A stretch of 64,000 nucleotides of DNA. Source: Pseudomonadaceae bacterium. GTDB taxonomy: Bacteria > Pseudomonadota > Gammaproteobacteria > Pseudomonadales > Pseudomonadaceae. The stretch is from NCBI GenBank assembly GCA_900766265.1, contig CAAFUS010000013.1, positions 1-64,000 on the forward strand. The letters run 5' to 3'. Made by a program: the position numbers and the translations under genes. The first letter of the stretch is position 1; each line of letters opens with the position of its first letter. Of the stretch, positions 1-8,112 are shown one piece after another. Under the pieces are notes generated by a model. The model was not told where the DNA came from. It did not search any database and worked only from the letters and a program-made list of their open reading frames with translations.

Positions 1-255
1 TCGCTCGAGCTCGAAGGCATCTTCGTGCAGATCGGCCTGGTGCCCAACACCGACTGGCTCAAGGGCACCGTCGAACTGTCGCCGCGCGGCGAGATCGTGG
101 TCGACGCCCGTGGCCAGACCTCGCTGCCGGGGATCTTCGCCGCCGGTGACGTCACCACCGTACCGTACAAGCAGATCGTGATCGCCGTGGGCGAGGGCGC
201 CAAGGCCTCGCTGGGGGCCTTCGATCACCTGATCCGCAGTTCGGTGCCGGCCTGA
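1..255 (+). CDS. ahpF: Alkyl hydroperoxide reductase subunit F, C-terminal part
   Basis: This is the last 84 codons of a gene that begins before the window, open from base 1. AhpF is the flavoprotein that passes electrons from NADH to the peroxiredoxin AhpC. The visible part is the end of the thioredoxin-reductase-like module: IFVQIGLVPNT, then the C-terminal FAD-binding motif GIFAAGDVTTVPYKQIVIA and the helix GEGAKASLGAFDHL that closes these enzymes. The catalytic CxxC lies outside the window. A strong hairpin terminator follows. TrxB-type reductases share this end, but the spacing and the VPYKQ sequence favour AhpF. Confidence 0.88.
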   Translation, partial: SLELEGIFVQIGLVPNTDWLKGTVELSPRGEIVVDARGQTSLPGIFAAGDVTTVPYKQIVIAVGEGAKASLGAFDHLIRSSVPA

Positions 256-284
256 CCGAATGGTGCCCCGACGGCGCCGGGATG

Positions 285-319
285 AAAAAAGGGGCAGACC
301 TATGGTCTGCCCCTTTTTT
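285..319. terminator. Bidirectional rho-independent terminator
   Basis: A perfect 10-bp stem (GGGGCAGACC / GGTCTGCCCC, loop TAT, 291-313) has six A on its left and six T on its right. It can therefore end ahpF on the plus strand and the plsC-gmhB-glyS-glyQ operon on the minus strand. Confidence 0.93.
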
Positions 320-334
320 ATTGGCCTCGATTTC

Positions 335-1093
335 TCAGATGCTGGCGACCGCTTCGGAGGGAACACCTTCGAGCTGGGCGACCTGCTGATTGATCCAGTC
401 TTCGGCGCGCTGGTTGAGTGCGGCGATCGCACGTGGGCCTTCGCCTTCGGCGTGCAGCGCCGGGCCGATCACCACCTGGATGGTGCCGGGGTACTTGGCC
501 CAACCGGCTTTCGGCCAGAAGGAACCAGCGTTGTGCGCGATCGGCAACACGGGCAAGCCGGCATTGGCGGCCAACGCAGCACCACCACGGGAGAACTTGC
601 CAGGCTGGCCCACTGGCACCCGTGTGCCCTCCGGGAAGATCAGCACCCATACGCCTTGCTTGAGACGCTCATCGCCCTGCTTGGCCAGCTGGCGGAGGGC
701 TGCCTTTGGGTTGTCGCGGTCGATGGCGATCGGCTTGAGTAGTGCGATCGCCCAGCCGAAGAACGGCACGAAGAGCAGCTCGCGTTTGAGCACCTGGCTC
801 AGCGGCTCGAAATACGCCGAAAGGAAGAACGTTTCCCACGTGCTCTGGTGCTTGGCCAGGATCACGCAAGGTTGCGTTGGGATGTTCTCCTGACCGCTGA
901 CCTCGTAGCGGATGCCGGTCACTACCCTGGCCAGCCAGATGGCGCTGTGGCACCAGGCCTGCACCACGAAGCGATAGCGGGTCCGGAACGGCATGAACGG
1001 CGCGCAGACCATGCTGACCAGGCACCAGACGAAGGCGCTGGAGGCCAGCAGGAAATAAAACATGCCTGTACGCAGAGACTGCACGAAGCTCAT
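335..1093 (-). CDS. plsC: 1-acyl-sn-glycerol-3-phosphate acyltransferase
   Basis: This 252-residue protein would add the second acyl chain to lysophosphatidic acid at the inner membrane during phospholipid synthesis. One hydrophobic segment spans about residues 11-33. The acyltransferase box is KHQSTWE (an HX4E form of the usual HX4D), and the substrate motif FPEGTR follows. Its start codon overlaps the gmhB stop (ATGA), so it is probably translationally coupled and the last gene of the glyQ-glyS-gmhB-plsC operon. The Pseudomonas gene near oriC in this order is also called lptA or lpxL-like, so the acyl acceptor is inferred from the family. Confidence 0.88.
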   Translation of the reverse strand: MSFVQSLRTGMFYFLLASSAFVWCLVSMVCAPFMPFRTRYRFVVQAWCHSAIWLARVVTGIRYEVSGQENIPTQPCVILAKHQSTWETFFLSAYFEPLSQVLKRELLFVPFFGWAIALLKPIAIDRDNPKAALRQLAKQGDERLKQGVWVLIFPEGTRVPVGQPGKFSRGGAALAANAGLPVLPIAHNAGSFWPKAGWAKYPGTIQVVIGPALHAEGEGPRAIAALNQRAEDWINQQVAQLEGVPSEAVASI

Positions 1094-1635
1094 CGCGTCT
1101 TCTTCCCGATCAGATGATCCGCCACGGCGGAAAGGTCGTCGAACACCTGGGTACCAGGCGGTAAAGGGCTTTGCAGCGTGCGCTGTCCTTTACCTGTCTT
1201 GACCAGGTAAGGCACACCGCCCAACAGCATGCCGGCATGCAGGTCGCGGTGGCTGTCGCCGACCACTGGCACGCCTGACAGGTCGGGCAGCTTGAAATGG
1301 TCGGCGATGCGCCGGAACAGCCCCGGCTGTGGCTTGCGGCAGTCACAGCCGTCATCCGGGCCGTGGGGGCAGTGAACGATCAGGTCGATACGCCCCCCGT
1401 GATCCATGACCAGGCACTGCATCTTGAAATGCATGTCACCCAGCACCGAAGCATCGAACAACCCGCGTGCCAGCCCCGACTGGTTGGTCGCCACGGCGAC
1501 CGTCCAGCCGGCACGGCACAACCGACCGATGGCTTCCAGCGAACCGGGGATGGGGATCCATTCCTCCGTCGTCTTGACGAAGTCGTCGGAGTCCTGGTTG
1601 ATCACCCCGTCGCGGTCGAGAACGATCAGCTTCAA
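1090..1635 (-). CDS. gmhB: D-glycero-beta-D-manno-heptose 1,7-bisphosphate 7-phosphatase
   Basis: This HAD-family phosphatase removes the 7-phosphate from heptose bisphosphate in ADP-heptose synthesis for the LPS inner core. The nucleophile motif is DRDGVINQ at the N-terminus, followed by VATNQSG and the GmhB zinc loop CPHGPDDGCDCRKPQPG. A TTG start four bases after the glyS stop gives LKLIVLDRDG, which aligns with the usual beginning of GmhB (181 residues). A longer ATG form would read back into glyS and would not resemble the family. It overlaps plsC by 4 bp. Confidence 0.88.
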   Translation of the reverse strand: MKLIVLDRDGVINQDSDDFVKTTEEWIPIPGSLEAIGRLCRAGWTVAVATNQSGLARGLFDASVLGDMHFKMQCLVMDHGGRIDLIVHCPHGPDDGCDCRKPQPGLFRRIADHFKLPDLSGVPVVGDSHRDLHAGMLLGGVPYLVKTGKGQRTLQSPLPPGTQVFDDLSAVADHLIGKKTR

Positions 1636-1639
1636 GGAC

Positions 1640-3697
1640 TTAACCCAGCGCGGAAATATCGGCGACGCCAAGGAACAGTCCTCTGAGTCGGGCCAGCAGT
1701 GCGTAGCGGTTGGCGCGCACCGACGCATCCTCGGCGTTCACCAGTACCGCCTCGAAGAACGCGTCGACCGGCTCGCGCAACAGCGCCAGACGTTCCAGCG
1801 CTTCGCGGTAACGCCGCTCGGCGCCGAGCGGCAGTACGGCGTGTTCGGCCTGCTGGATGGCCGAATACAGCGAGAACTCGGTCGCGTTGTCGAAATAGCG
1901 CGGCTCCACCGCCTCGGGCAGCTTGCTTTCGAACTTGCTCAGCAGGTTCGAGACACGCTTGTTCACCGCGGCGAGCGCTTCGGCTTCGGGCAGCCGGCGG
2001 AAAGCCTGGACCGCCTGCACGCGCTGGTCGAAGTCAAGCGCCGAACCGGGCTGCACAGCGCGTACCGCGAGGTACGACGACACGTCGATGCCTTCGTCCT
2101 CATAGCGCGCTCGCAGGCGATCGAAGATGAACTCCAGCACCTGGTCCGCCAGGCCCGCGCTGTTGACCTTGTCGCCGAACTGGCCGATGGAGAAGCGCAC
2201 GGCCTGGACGAGATCCAGATCGAGTTCCTTTTCGATCAGGATGCGCAGCACGCCGAGGGCGGCACGGCGCAGCGCGTAGGGGTCCTTGCTACCGGTTGGC
2301 AGCATGCCGATCCCGAAAATACCGACCAGCGTGTCGAGCTTGTCAGCAACGGCCACGGCTGCACCGGTCAGCGTGGTAGGCAGCTCGGCGCCGGCGCCGC
2401 GCGGCATGTACTGTTCGTTCAGCGCCAGGGCGACATCTTCGGGCTCGTTGTCGTTGAGGGCGTAGTAGTAGCCGGCGATCCCCTGCATCTCAGGGAATTC
2501 GCCGACCATCTCGGTGGCCAAGTCGCACTTGGACAGCAGGCCGGCACGTGCCGCCCGCTGGCGGTCACCCCCGATGCGCTCGGCAATGAAGGCGGCGAGG
2601 CGGGACACGCGCTCGGCCTTGTCGAACACCGAGCCCAGCTGGGCCTGGAATACCACCTTGGCCAGGCGCTCGTTGAAGCGCTCGAGCGGCTGCTTCTTGT
2701 CCTGCTTGAAAAAGAACTCGGCGTCGGTCAGGCGCGGGCGCACGACCTTCTCGTTGCCGGCAACGATCTGCCTGGGGTCGAGGCTCTCGATGTTGGCCAC
2801 GGTTATGAAGCGTGGCAGCAGCTTGCCGTCGGCGTCCAGCAGGCAGAAGTACTTCTGGTTGTCCTGCATGGTGGAGATCAAGGCTTCCTGGGGCACGGCG
2901 AGGAAGCGCTCCTCGAACGAGCACACCAGCGGCACCGGCCATTCGACCAGCGCGGTGACTTCATCGAGCAGCTCGCTGGGAACGATGGCGCGGCCCTGGT
3001 GCTCGGCGGCGAGTTCAGCGACCCGCTTGCCGATCAGCTGCCGGCGTTCGGCGAAATCGGCGATCACATGGGCGCTGCGCAGCTCATCCAGGTAGCTCGA
3101 CGGGCGCGAGATGCGCACCGCTTCGGGATGATGGAAGCGATGGCCGCGCGATTCACGGCCAGCCGTTTGCGCCAGGATCTCGCAGGGTACGACCTGATCG
3201 CCGAGCAGCATCACCAGCCACTGGGTCGGGCGGACGAACTCGTCCTTGCGCGCCGCCCAGCGCATGCGCTTGGGAATCGGCAGCCCGGCGAGGGACTGCT
3301 CGACGATACCGGGCAGCAGATCGCGGGCGGGCTGGCCAGGGATGCTGCGGCTGAACCGCAGCTTCGGTCCGCTGGTGTCGACTTCCGAGAGGTCGACTCC
3401 GCACTTGCGGGCGAAGCCCAGGGCGGCCTGGGTGGGCTTGCCCTCGGCGTCGAAGGCCGCCTGCAACGGAGGGCCGTCGAGGTTGACGCTACGGTCCGGC
3501 TGTTCGGTGGCGAGCTGCTCGACGACAACCGCAAGACGGCGCGGCGCGGCATAGGCGCGGGCAGCGGCGTAGTTCAAGCCGGCTTCGCGCAGGCCGCTTT
3601 CGATGCCGGCGAGAAAGGCATCGGCAAGTTTCTTCAGCGCCTTGGGAGGCAGCTCTTCGGTACCCAGTTCAACCAGGAAATCCTGAGCGTTCATCAT
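1640..3697 (-). CDS. glyS: Glycine--tRNA ligase beta subunit
   Basis: This is the 685-residue beta subunit of the alpha2beta2 glycyl-tRNA synthetase, which makes Gly-tRNA in the cytoplasm. The characteristic N-terminus (FLVELGTEELPPKALK) is present, the length is normal, and the C-terminal anticodon-binding region is intact. It overlaps the glyQ stop by 4 bp, as expected for two subunits needed in equal amounts. Start: MMNAQDF at 3697; the second Met is equally possible. Confidence 0.97.
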   Translation of the reverse strand: MMNAQDFLVELGTEELPPKALKKLADAFLAGIESGLREAGLNYAAARAYAAPRRLAVVVEQLATEQPDRSVNLDGPPLQAAFDAEGKPTQAALGFARKCGVDLSEVDTSGPKLRFSRSIPGQPARDLLPGIVEQSLAGLPIPKRMRWAARKDEFVRPTQWLVMLLGDQVVPCEILAQTAGRESRGHRFHHPEAVRISRPSSYLDELRSAHVIADFAERRQLIGKRVAELAAEHQGRAIVPSELLDEVTALVEWPVPLVCSFEERFLAVPQEALISTMQDNQKYFCLLDADGKLLPRFITVANIESLDPRQIVAGNEKVVRPRLTDAEFFFKQDKKQPLERFNERLAKVVFQAQLGSVFDKAERVSRLAAFIAERIGGDRQRAARAGLLSKCDLATEMVGEFPEMQGIAGYYYALNDNEPEDVALALNEQYMPRGAGAELPTTLTGAAVAVADKLDTLVGIFGIGMLPTGSKDPYALRRAALGVLRILIEKELDLDLVQAVRFSIGQFGDKVNSAGLADQVLEFIFDRLRARYEDEGIDVSSYLAVRAVQPGSALDFDQRVQAVQAFRRLPEAEALAAVNKRVSNLLSKFESKLPEAVEPRYFDNATEFSLYSAIQQAEHAVLPLGAERRYREALERLALLREPVDAFFEAVLVNAEDASVRANRYALLARLRGLFLGVADISALG

Positions 3698-4641
3698 TCG
3701 GCCTCCTTCAGCTTGGCCAGTACTTCATCGCGCAACGCCGGAGTAGCCATCGGGAAGCCGAGCTTGCCGCGCGCCTGCAGGTAACTCTGCGCCACGGAAC
3801 GGGCGAGGGCGCGCACGCGCAGGATGTAGCGCTGGCGCTCGGTCACCGAGATGGCGCGGCGCGCATCGAGCAGGTTGAAGGTGTGCGAGGCCTTGAGGAC
3901 CATCTCATAGGTCGGCAGCGGCAGTTCCAGATCTATCAGCCGGTTGGCCTCGCTTTCGTAGAAGTCGAAGAGCTCGAACAGCTTCGGCACGTTGGCGTGC
4001 TCGAAGTTATAGGTGGACTGTTCCACCTCGTTCTGGTGAAAGACGTCGCCATAGGTGACGGTGCCGAAAGGCCCGTCGGTCCAGATCAGGTCGTAGACCG
4101 AGTCGACGCCCTGCAGGTACATCGCCAGGCGCTCCAGACCGTAGGTAATCTCGCCGGTGACGGGGTAGCACTCCAGGCCGCCGACCTGCTGGAAGTACGT
4201 GAACTGGGTGACTTCCATGCCGTTGAGCCAGACTTCCCAGCCCAGGCCCCAGGCGCCGAGGGTCGGCGACTCCCAGTTGTCCTCGACGAAACGTACGTCG
4301 TGCACCGAGGTGTCGACGCCGATGCGGCGCAACGAACCCAGGTACAGCTCCTGGATGTTCTCCGGGTTGGGCTTGAGCACCACCTGGAACTGGTAGTAGT
4401 GCTGCAGGCGATTGGGGTTCTCGCCATAGCGGCCGTCGGCCGGGCGTCGCGAAGGCTGGACATAGGCAGCGTTCCAGGTCTCCGGACCGATCGCACGCAG
4501 GAAGGTGGCGGTGTGGAAGGTACCGGCGCCCATTTCCATGTCGTAGGGCTGCAGGACCACGCAACCCTGTTCCGCCCAGTAGCTTTGCAGGGCGAGGATC
4601 AGGTCTTGGAAGGTGCGCACGGCAGGCGTAGGCTGGGTCAA
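3694..4641 (-). CDS. glyQ: Glycine--tRNA ligase alpha subunit
   Basis: This is the 315-residue catalytic alpha subunit of glycyl-tRNA synthetase. Typical segments are TFQDLILALQSYWAEQGC, VLQPYDMEMGAGTFHTATFLRA and VQPSRRPADGRYGENPNR (class II active site). It is the first gene of the minus-strand operon; the 119-bp gap to the divergent tag gene should carry both promoters. Confidence 0.97.
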   Translation of the reverse strand: MTQPTPAVRTFQDLILALQSYWAEQGCVVLQPYDMEMGAGTFHTATFLRAIGPETWNAAYVQPSRRPADGRYGENPNRLQHYYQFQVVLKPNPENIQELYLGSLRRIGVDTSVHDVRFVEDNWESPTLGAWGLGWEVWLNGMEVTQFTYFQQVGGLECYPVTGEITYGLERLAMYLQGVDSVYDLIWTDGPFGTVTYGDVFHQNEVEQSTYNFEHANVPKLFELFDFYESEANRLIDLELPLPTYEMVLKASHTFNLLDARRAISVTERQRYILRVRALARSVAQSYLQARGKLGFPMATPALRDEVLAKLKEAE

Positions 4642-4760
4642 AATTTCACCTGTGCTGGGCTTCGACAGAAAGCCTCGGAGTATAACCGAATCCTCCGCCG
4701 TACCGCCGGGAGGATCGTGCCCGTGGTTGCCGTCCAGCCGTCTGCCGCCCGAGAAATTCC

Positions 4761-5318
4761 ATGCCCCGCTGCGCCTGGTGTACCGACGATCCCCTCTATC
4801 AGCAGTACCACGACAACGAGTGGGGCGTACCCCAGCGCGACCCTCAGCGGATGTTTGAATTGCTGCTGCTCGAAGCCTTCCAGGCGGGCCTGTCCTGGAT
4901 CACCGTGCTGAAGAAGCGTGAGCGTTACCGCCAGGTGCTGTTCGGCTTCGATCCGGCTCAGGTGGCGCGCATGAGCGATGCCCAGATCGACGCCCTTATG
5001 CTGGATCCGGGCATCATCCGCAACCGGCGAAAGCTGGAAGCGGCGCGCACCAATGCTCGGCGCTGGTTGGAGCTGGAGGACCCGTCCGTCTGGTTGTGGA
5101 GCTTTGTCGGCGGCTCGCCCCGGATCAATCATTTCGAGCACCGGGAACAGGTACCGGCAGTGAGCGAGCAGGCGGTGGCCATGAGCAAGGCGCTGAAGAA
5201 AGCCGGCTTCAGTTTCGTCGGGCCGACCATTTGCTACGCCTACATGCAGGCCGCCGGAATGGTCATGGACCATACCCGCGACTGTGATCGCTACGCCGTT
5301 CTGAATGGCGGCGGCTGA
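4761..5318 (+). CDS. tag: DNA-3-methyladenine glycosylase I
   Basis: Tag excises 3-methyladenine from alkylated DNA as the first step of base excision repair. The 185-residue protein has the family's zinc snap: C4 and H17 at the N-terminus and H171 and C175 at the C-terminus (MDHTRDC). The signature DNEWGVP and FELLLLEAFQAGLSW, which carries the base-pocket Glu, are intact. It is divergent from glyQ and followed by the acyltransferase gene, as in other Pseudomonas. Confidence 0.95.
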   Translation: MPRCAWCTDDPLYQQYHDNEWGVPQRDPQRMFELLLLEAFQAGLSWITVLKKRERYRQVLFGFDPAQVARMSDAQIDALMLDPGIIRNRRKLEAARTNARRWLELEDPSVWLWSFVGGSPRINHFEHREQVPAVSEQAVAMSKALKKAGFSFVGPTICYAYMQAAGMVMDHTRDCDRYAVLNGGG

Positions 5319-5374
5319 CCGGCGCCCGCACCGAGCAGTTACACTAGACTCTTTGGTTGTCGGGAGTTCCCCTG

Positions 5375-6259
5375 TTGGAAAAGCTCAAAGGTGCCGTTGC
5401 GGTCGGCTGTCTGCGATTGCTCGCGTTGCTGCCGTGGGGCGCGCAGCGGCTCGGCGATTTCATCGGCTGGCTGATGTACAGGCTGCCTAACCGTTCCCGC
5501 GAAGTAGCGCGGATCAACCTGCGCAAGTGCTTCCCCGAGCTGAGCGCGGACGAGCAGGAGAAGTTGCTGCGCGAAAGCTTGAGCGGGATCGGCAAGAGCT
5601 TTACCGAGAGCGCCTGCGCCTGGATCTGGCCGGCGCAGAAGTCCATCGACCTGGTCAAGGAAGTCGAGGGGCTGGAGGTGTTGCAGGCCGCGTTGGCGTC
5701 CGGCAAGGGCGTGGTGGGCATCACCAGCCACCTGGGCAACTGGGAAGTGCTCAATCATTTCTACTGCGCGCAATGCAATCCGATCATTTTTTACCGCCCC
5801 CCCAAGCTCAAGGCGGTGGACGAGCTGCTGCAGAAGCAACGCGTCCAGCTCGGCAACCGGGTCGCGCCCTCGACGCGTGAGGGCATCCTCAGCGTTATCA
5901 AGGCAGTCAGGCGCGGGGAGGCGGTCGGGATTCCAGCCGACCCCGAGCCGGCCGAATCCAGCGGCGTGTTCGTGCCCTTTTGCGCCACCCAGGCGCTGAC
6001 CAGCAAATTCGTCCCTGGCATGCTCGCCGGAGGTAAGGCGCTCGGCGTCTTCCTCCATGCGTTGCGCCTGGAGGACGGGTCGGGCTACAAGGTGATCATC
6101 GAAGCCGCGCCGCCAGAGATGTACAGCGAGGACGTCACCACCGCGGTCGCGGCCATGAGCAGTGTGGTCGAGCGTTATGTACGGCAATGGCCGACCCAGT
6201 ACATGTGGACCATGAAGCGCTTCAAGAAGCGACCACCGGGCGAGGCCCGCTGGTACTAA
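5375..6259 (+). CDS. Lipid A biosynthesis (lauroyl) acyltransferase, LpxL/HtrB family
   Basis: This 294-residue inner-membrane acyltransferase of the LpxL/LpxM family would add a secondary acyl chain to lipid A. It begins with a hydrophobic anchor (AVGCLRLLALLPWG). The HX4E catalytic box is SHLGNWE, and the FYRPPKLK and IPADPEP motifs follow as in the family. The start is a TTG at 5375 giving MEKLKGAV, with GGGAG about 8 bases upstream; an in-frame TTG at 5357 is less likely. Which acyl chain is added cannot be told from sequence. Confidence 0.82.
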   Translation: MEKLKGAVAVGCLRLLALLPWGAQRLGDFIGWLMYRLPNRSREVARINLRKCFPELSADEQEKLLRESLSGIGKSFTESACAWIWPAQKSIDLVKEVEGLEVLQAALASGKGVVGITSHLGNWEVLNHFYCAQCNPIIFYRPPKLKAVDELLQKQRVQLGNRVAPSTREGILSVIKAVRRGEAVGIPADPEPAESSGVFVPFCATQALTSKFVPGMLAGGKALGVFLHALRLEDGSGYKVIIEAAPPEMYSEDVTTAVAAMSSVVERYVRQWPTQYMWTMKRFKKRPPGEARWY

Positions 6260-6287
6260 CGCCAACCCCAGCCATCAAAGGACGGAC

Positions 6288-6551
6288 ATGAGCAAACGGC
6301 AATATCCACGGACCGCGATGAAATGCCGGATCAAGATCAGCCACCCCTCGCTCGGCGAGGTGCTGGGGCAGACCCGTGATCTTTCCGATGGCGGGGTCTA
6401 CGTACGCCATCCGGAGCTGGTCACGCTGGGTGTGGGGGAGCGAGTGACCGGGCAGGTGCAGGATCTGCCGATGGAAGCGCCAGTGCTGGAAATGGAAGTG
6501 ATGCGGGTGGACGCCGAAGGCGTAGGTCTGCGCTTCGTCAACCGCGACTGA
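6288..6551 (+). CDS. PilZ-domain c-di-GMP-binding protein
   Basis: This 87-residue protein is a single PilZ domain. Both c-di-GMP contact motifs are visible: RxxxR as RQYPR near the N-terminus and DxSxxG as DLSDGG near residue 31. Such stand-alone domains act as adaptors that change motility or exopolysaccharide output when c-di-GMP rises; the partner is unknown. It starts 28 bp after the acyltransferase with GGA before the ATG and is probably co-transcribed. Confidence 0.88.
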   Translation: MSKRQYPRTAMKCRIKISHPSLGEVLGQTRDLSDGGVYVRHPELVTLGVGERVTGQVQDLPMEAPVLEMEVMRVDAEGVGLRFVNRD

Positions 6552-6749
6552 CCCTCGCTCAGTGCGCTTCGTGACCGCACCGAGAAAAGCCCAGGTTCGC
6601 TCCTGGTTGGGAATTGCGAACAGCTCGGCGTAATCAATCACAACTTCGTTCGTCCCGCCAAAGAAGCTGCCGTGGCCAGCGACGAAAGCGCTGGTCGGTC
6701 TCCCGCGTCAAGGCTAGAATGCGCGCCGCCCCGGCCTGTCGGCGGGGCA

Positions 6750-6782
6750 ATGGGTTCCCTCACCCCATCACCCTAAAAAGGA
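6750..6782 (+). promoter_or_regulatory. Probable preQ1-I riboswitch before yhhQ
   Basis: A compact H-type pseudoknot can be drawn. P1 is ATGGG (6750-6754) with CCCAT (6764-6768). The loop starts TTCC and carries CTCAC. An A-rich tail CCCTAAAAAGGA follows, whose GG(A) can pair with CC of the loop and is also the Shine-Dalgarno of yhhQ 6 bases downstream. This matches the layout of class I preQ1 aptamers, which sequester the ribosome site. A queuosine-precursor transporter downstream is the expected target. Not checked against a covariance model. Confidence 0.62.
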
Positions 6783-6788
6783 CATGCC

Positions 6789-7442
6789 ATGTTGCAGATC
6801 CCCTCGTCGGTCCGGCGCGCCACTCTGGCCGGCCTGATCGCCTTTCACATCCTCATCATTATCGCCAGCAACTATCTGGTTCAGCTGCCGATGACCCTGT
6901 TCGGCTGGCACACCACCTGGGGTGCGTTCAGCTTTCCGTTCATTTTCCTGGCCACAGACCTGACCGTGCGTCTGCTCGGCAAGAGCTCGGCGCGGAGGGT
7001 GATTGCCCGGGTGATGATCCCGGCGCTGGTGGCCTCCTACGTGGTCTCGGTATTGTTCCACCAGGGCGTATTCGGCGGCCTGGCGGCACTCGGTGAATTC
7101 AATCTGTTCGTGTTCCGCATCGCTGTGGCCAGTTTCCTCGCCTACGCGCTCGGCCAGATCATCGACATCCAGGTGTTCGACCGCCTGCGGCGCCTCCGCC
7201 AATGGTGGGTGGCCCCCAGTGCCTCTACGGTATTCGGCAACCTCCTGGACACCTTCGTGTTCTTCTCCATTGCCTTCTGGCGCAGCGACGACCCCTTCAT
7301 GGCGGCGAACTGGGTAGAGATCGCCAGCGTGGACTACGTAATCAAGCTGATCATCAGCCTGGCGCTGTTCGTGCCGCTGTACGGGATGCTGCTGAACGCC
7401 ATCATTCGTCTACTGCCGGGCCAACGGACGAGCACGGCCTGA
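6789..7442 (+). CDS. yhhQ: Queuosine precursor (preQ0/preQ1) transporter, YhhQ family
   Basis: This 217-residue integral membrane protein has about six hydrophobic segments and belongs to the YhhQ/ECF-like family that imports 7-deazaguanine precursors for queuosine in tRNA. Family hallmarks are FPFIFLATDLTVRLLGKSSAR after the second segment, YALGQIIDIQVFDRLR, and SASTVFGNLLDTFVFFSIAF. It is monocistronic, with a hairpin after the stop and a probable preQ1 riboswitch in front. Confidence 0.9.
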   Translation: MLQIPSSVRRATLAGLIAFHILIIIASNYLVQLPMTLFGWHTTWGAFSFPFIFLATDLTVRLLGKSSARRVIARVMIPALVASYVVSVLFHQGVFGGLAALGEFNLFVFRIAVASFLAYALGQIIDIQVFDRLRRLRQWWVAPSASTVFGNLLDTFVFFSIAFWRSDDPFMAANWVEIASVDYVIKLIISLALFVPLYGMLLNAIIRLLPGQRTSTA

Positions 7443-7446
7443 AAAG

Positions 7447-7485
7447 GAGCCCGCTGCAGCGCCCTCTCGCTGCGGCAGCGGGCTC
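7447..7485. terminator. Long hairpin after yhhQ
   Basis: A perfect 11-bp stem (GAGCCCGCTGC / GCAGCGGGCTC) starts a few bases after the yhhQ stop. No T-tract follows, so it may end transcription weakly, need Rho, or stabilise the mRNA 3' end. Confidence 0.6.
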
Positions 7486-7521
7486 TGGTGCGCGAAGCGT
7501 GCGGCTGTAAAACCGTCAGTG

Positions 7522-7912
7522 GCGCTGCTGCATTCCCGATGGAACAAGGTCCTGCTGTTCGGGCCGTTTGCAGCTTTCACCAGCAAGTTCCTGAAGAACG
7601 GTTCGCTGCTTGATCTGTTGAGAGCGGGCAGCGGCAACATCAGTCCGATGATCCAGACCGATACGGATGGGTTCGAGTAGAGCGAGCACCTGGTCGGCCA
7701 GCTGTTGCTCGACCAGACGACCGCATCGCCGCCTGCGTGACTACCTCCTTGAAGTCCGCGCCGAAGACCAGGAGCTGTGAGAACAGGAGGCCACGCTCAA
7801 GCGGATCATCCCTTCGATGGTCGTCAGCTGACAACGACCTGGTACTGACCAACGAGGTCCGTATACAGCAGTCAGCACCTGCACTTGCAACTCGACGAGG
7901 TCATCCCGAAGA
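7522..7912 (+). pseudogene. mqo: Malate:quinone oxidoreductase, decayed C-terminal fragment
   Basis: Reading from 7522 gives NKVLLFGPFAAFTSKFLKNG, then SLLDLLRAGSGNISPM, which is the Mqo signature region. It is broken by TAG (7678) and TGA (7738). After a one-base shift the frame reads RDYLLEVRAEDQEL, then TLKRIIPS, like the Mqo C-terminus, with another in-frame stop, and possibly LQLDEV near 7890. Nothing of the first ~300 residues is present. The family is recognised from memory; the frame breaks are seen directly. The terminator at 7963-7989 may be the original mqo terminator. Confidence 0.75.
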
Positions 7913-7962
7913 GGTGCAGACCGTGTCGCTCGTCGACCTCTCTGACCAGGCCGGCAGCACAG

Positions 7963-7989
7963 GAACCCGTTCGGCGGGATTCTTTTTTT
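7963..7989 (+). terminator. Rho-independent terminator downstream of the mqo remnant
   Basis: The stem GAA-CCCG / CGGG-(A)-TTC has a TTCGG loop and is followed by seven T (7983-7989). No intact plus-strand gene ends here, so it is probably left over from mqo and now isolates the chemoreceptor promoter. Confidence 0.85.
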
Positions 7990-8004
7990 GTTGGAGAAAA
8001 AACC

Positions 8005-8031
8005 TTCAGAACGGTGAGGGGGTGCCGATAC
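8005..8031 (+). promoter_or_regulatory. FliA (sigma-28)-like promoter of the chemoreceptor gene
   Basis: The -10 element GCCGATAC (8024-8031) matches the flagellar sigma consensus at 7 of 8 bases. Eleven bases upstream lies TTCAGAAC as a weaker -35. It is 82 bp before the chemoreceptor ATG and just after a terminator, and class IV flagellar regulation is usual for chemoreceptors. Confidence 0.55.
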
Positions 8032-8112
8032 CGTGCGCAAGAAATCCGGCTGGCTTCACAAGAACAATCTCCAGCGTTTCGTACTTTGAAAATGAATGAT
8101 GGAGATGTCTCA

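Noticed and set aside
1406..3784. 792-codon plus-strand open frame opposite glyS and gmhB
   Set aside because: It is the antisense shadow of glyS, a certain gene; low-stop antisense frames are expected at this GC content.
7737..8099. 120-codon open frame before the chemoreceptor
   Set aside because: It crosses the decayed mqo piece, a terminator and the FliA-like promoter, so it is not a gene.
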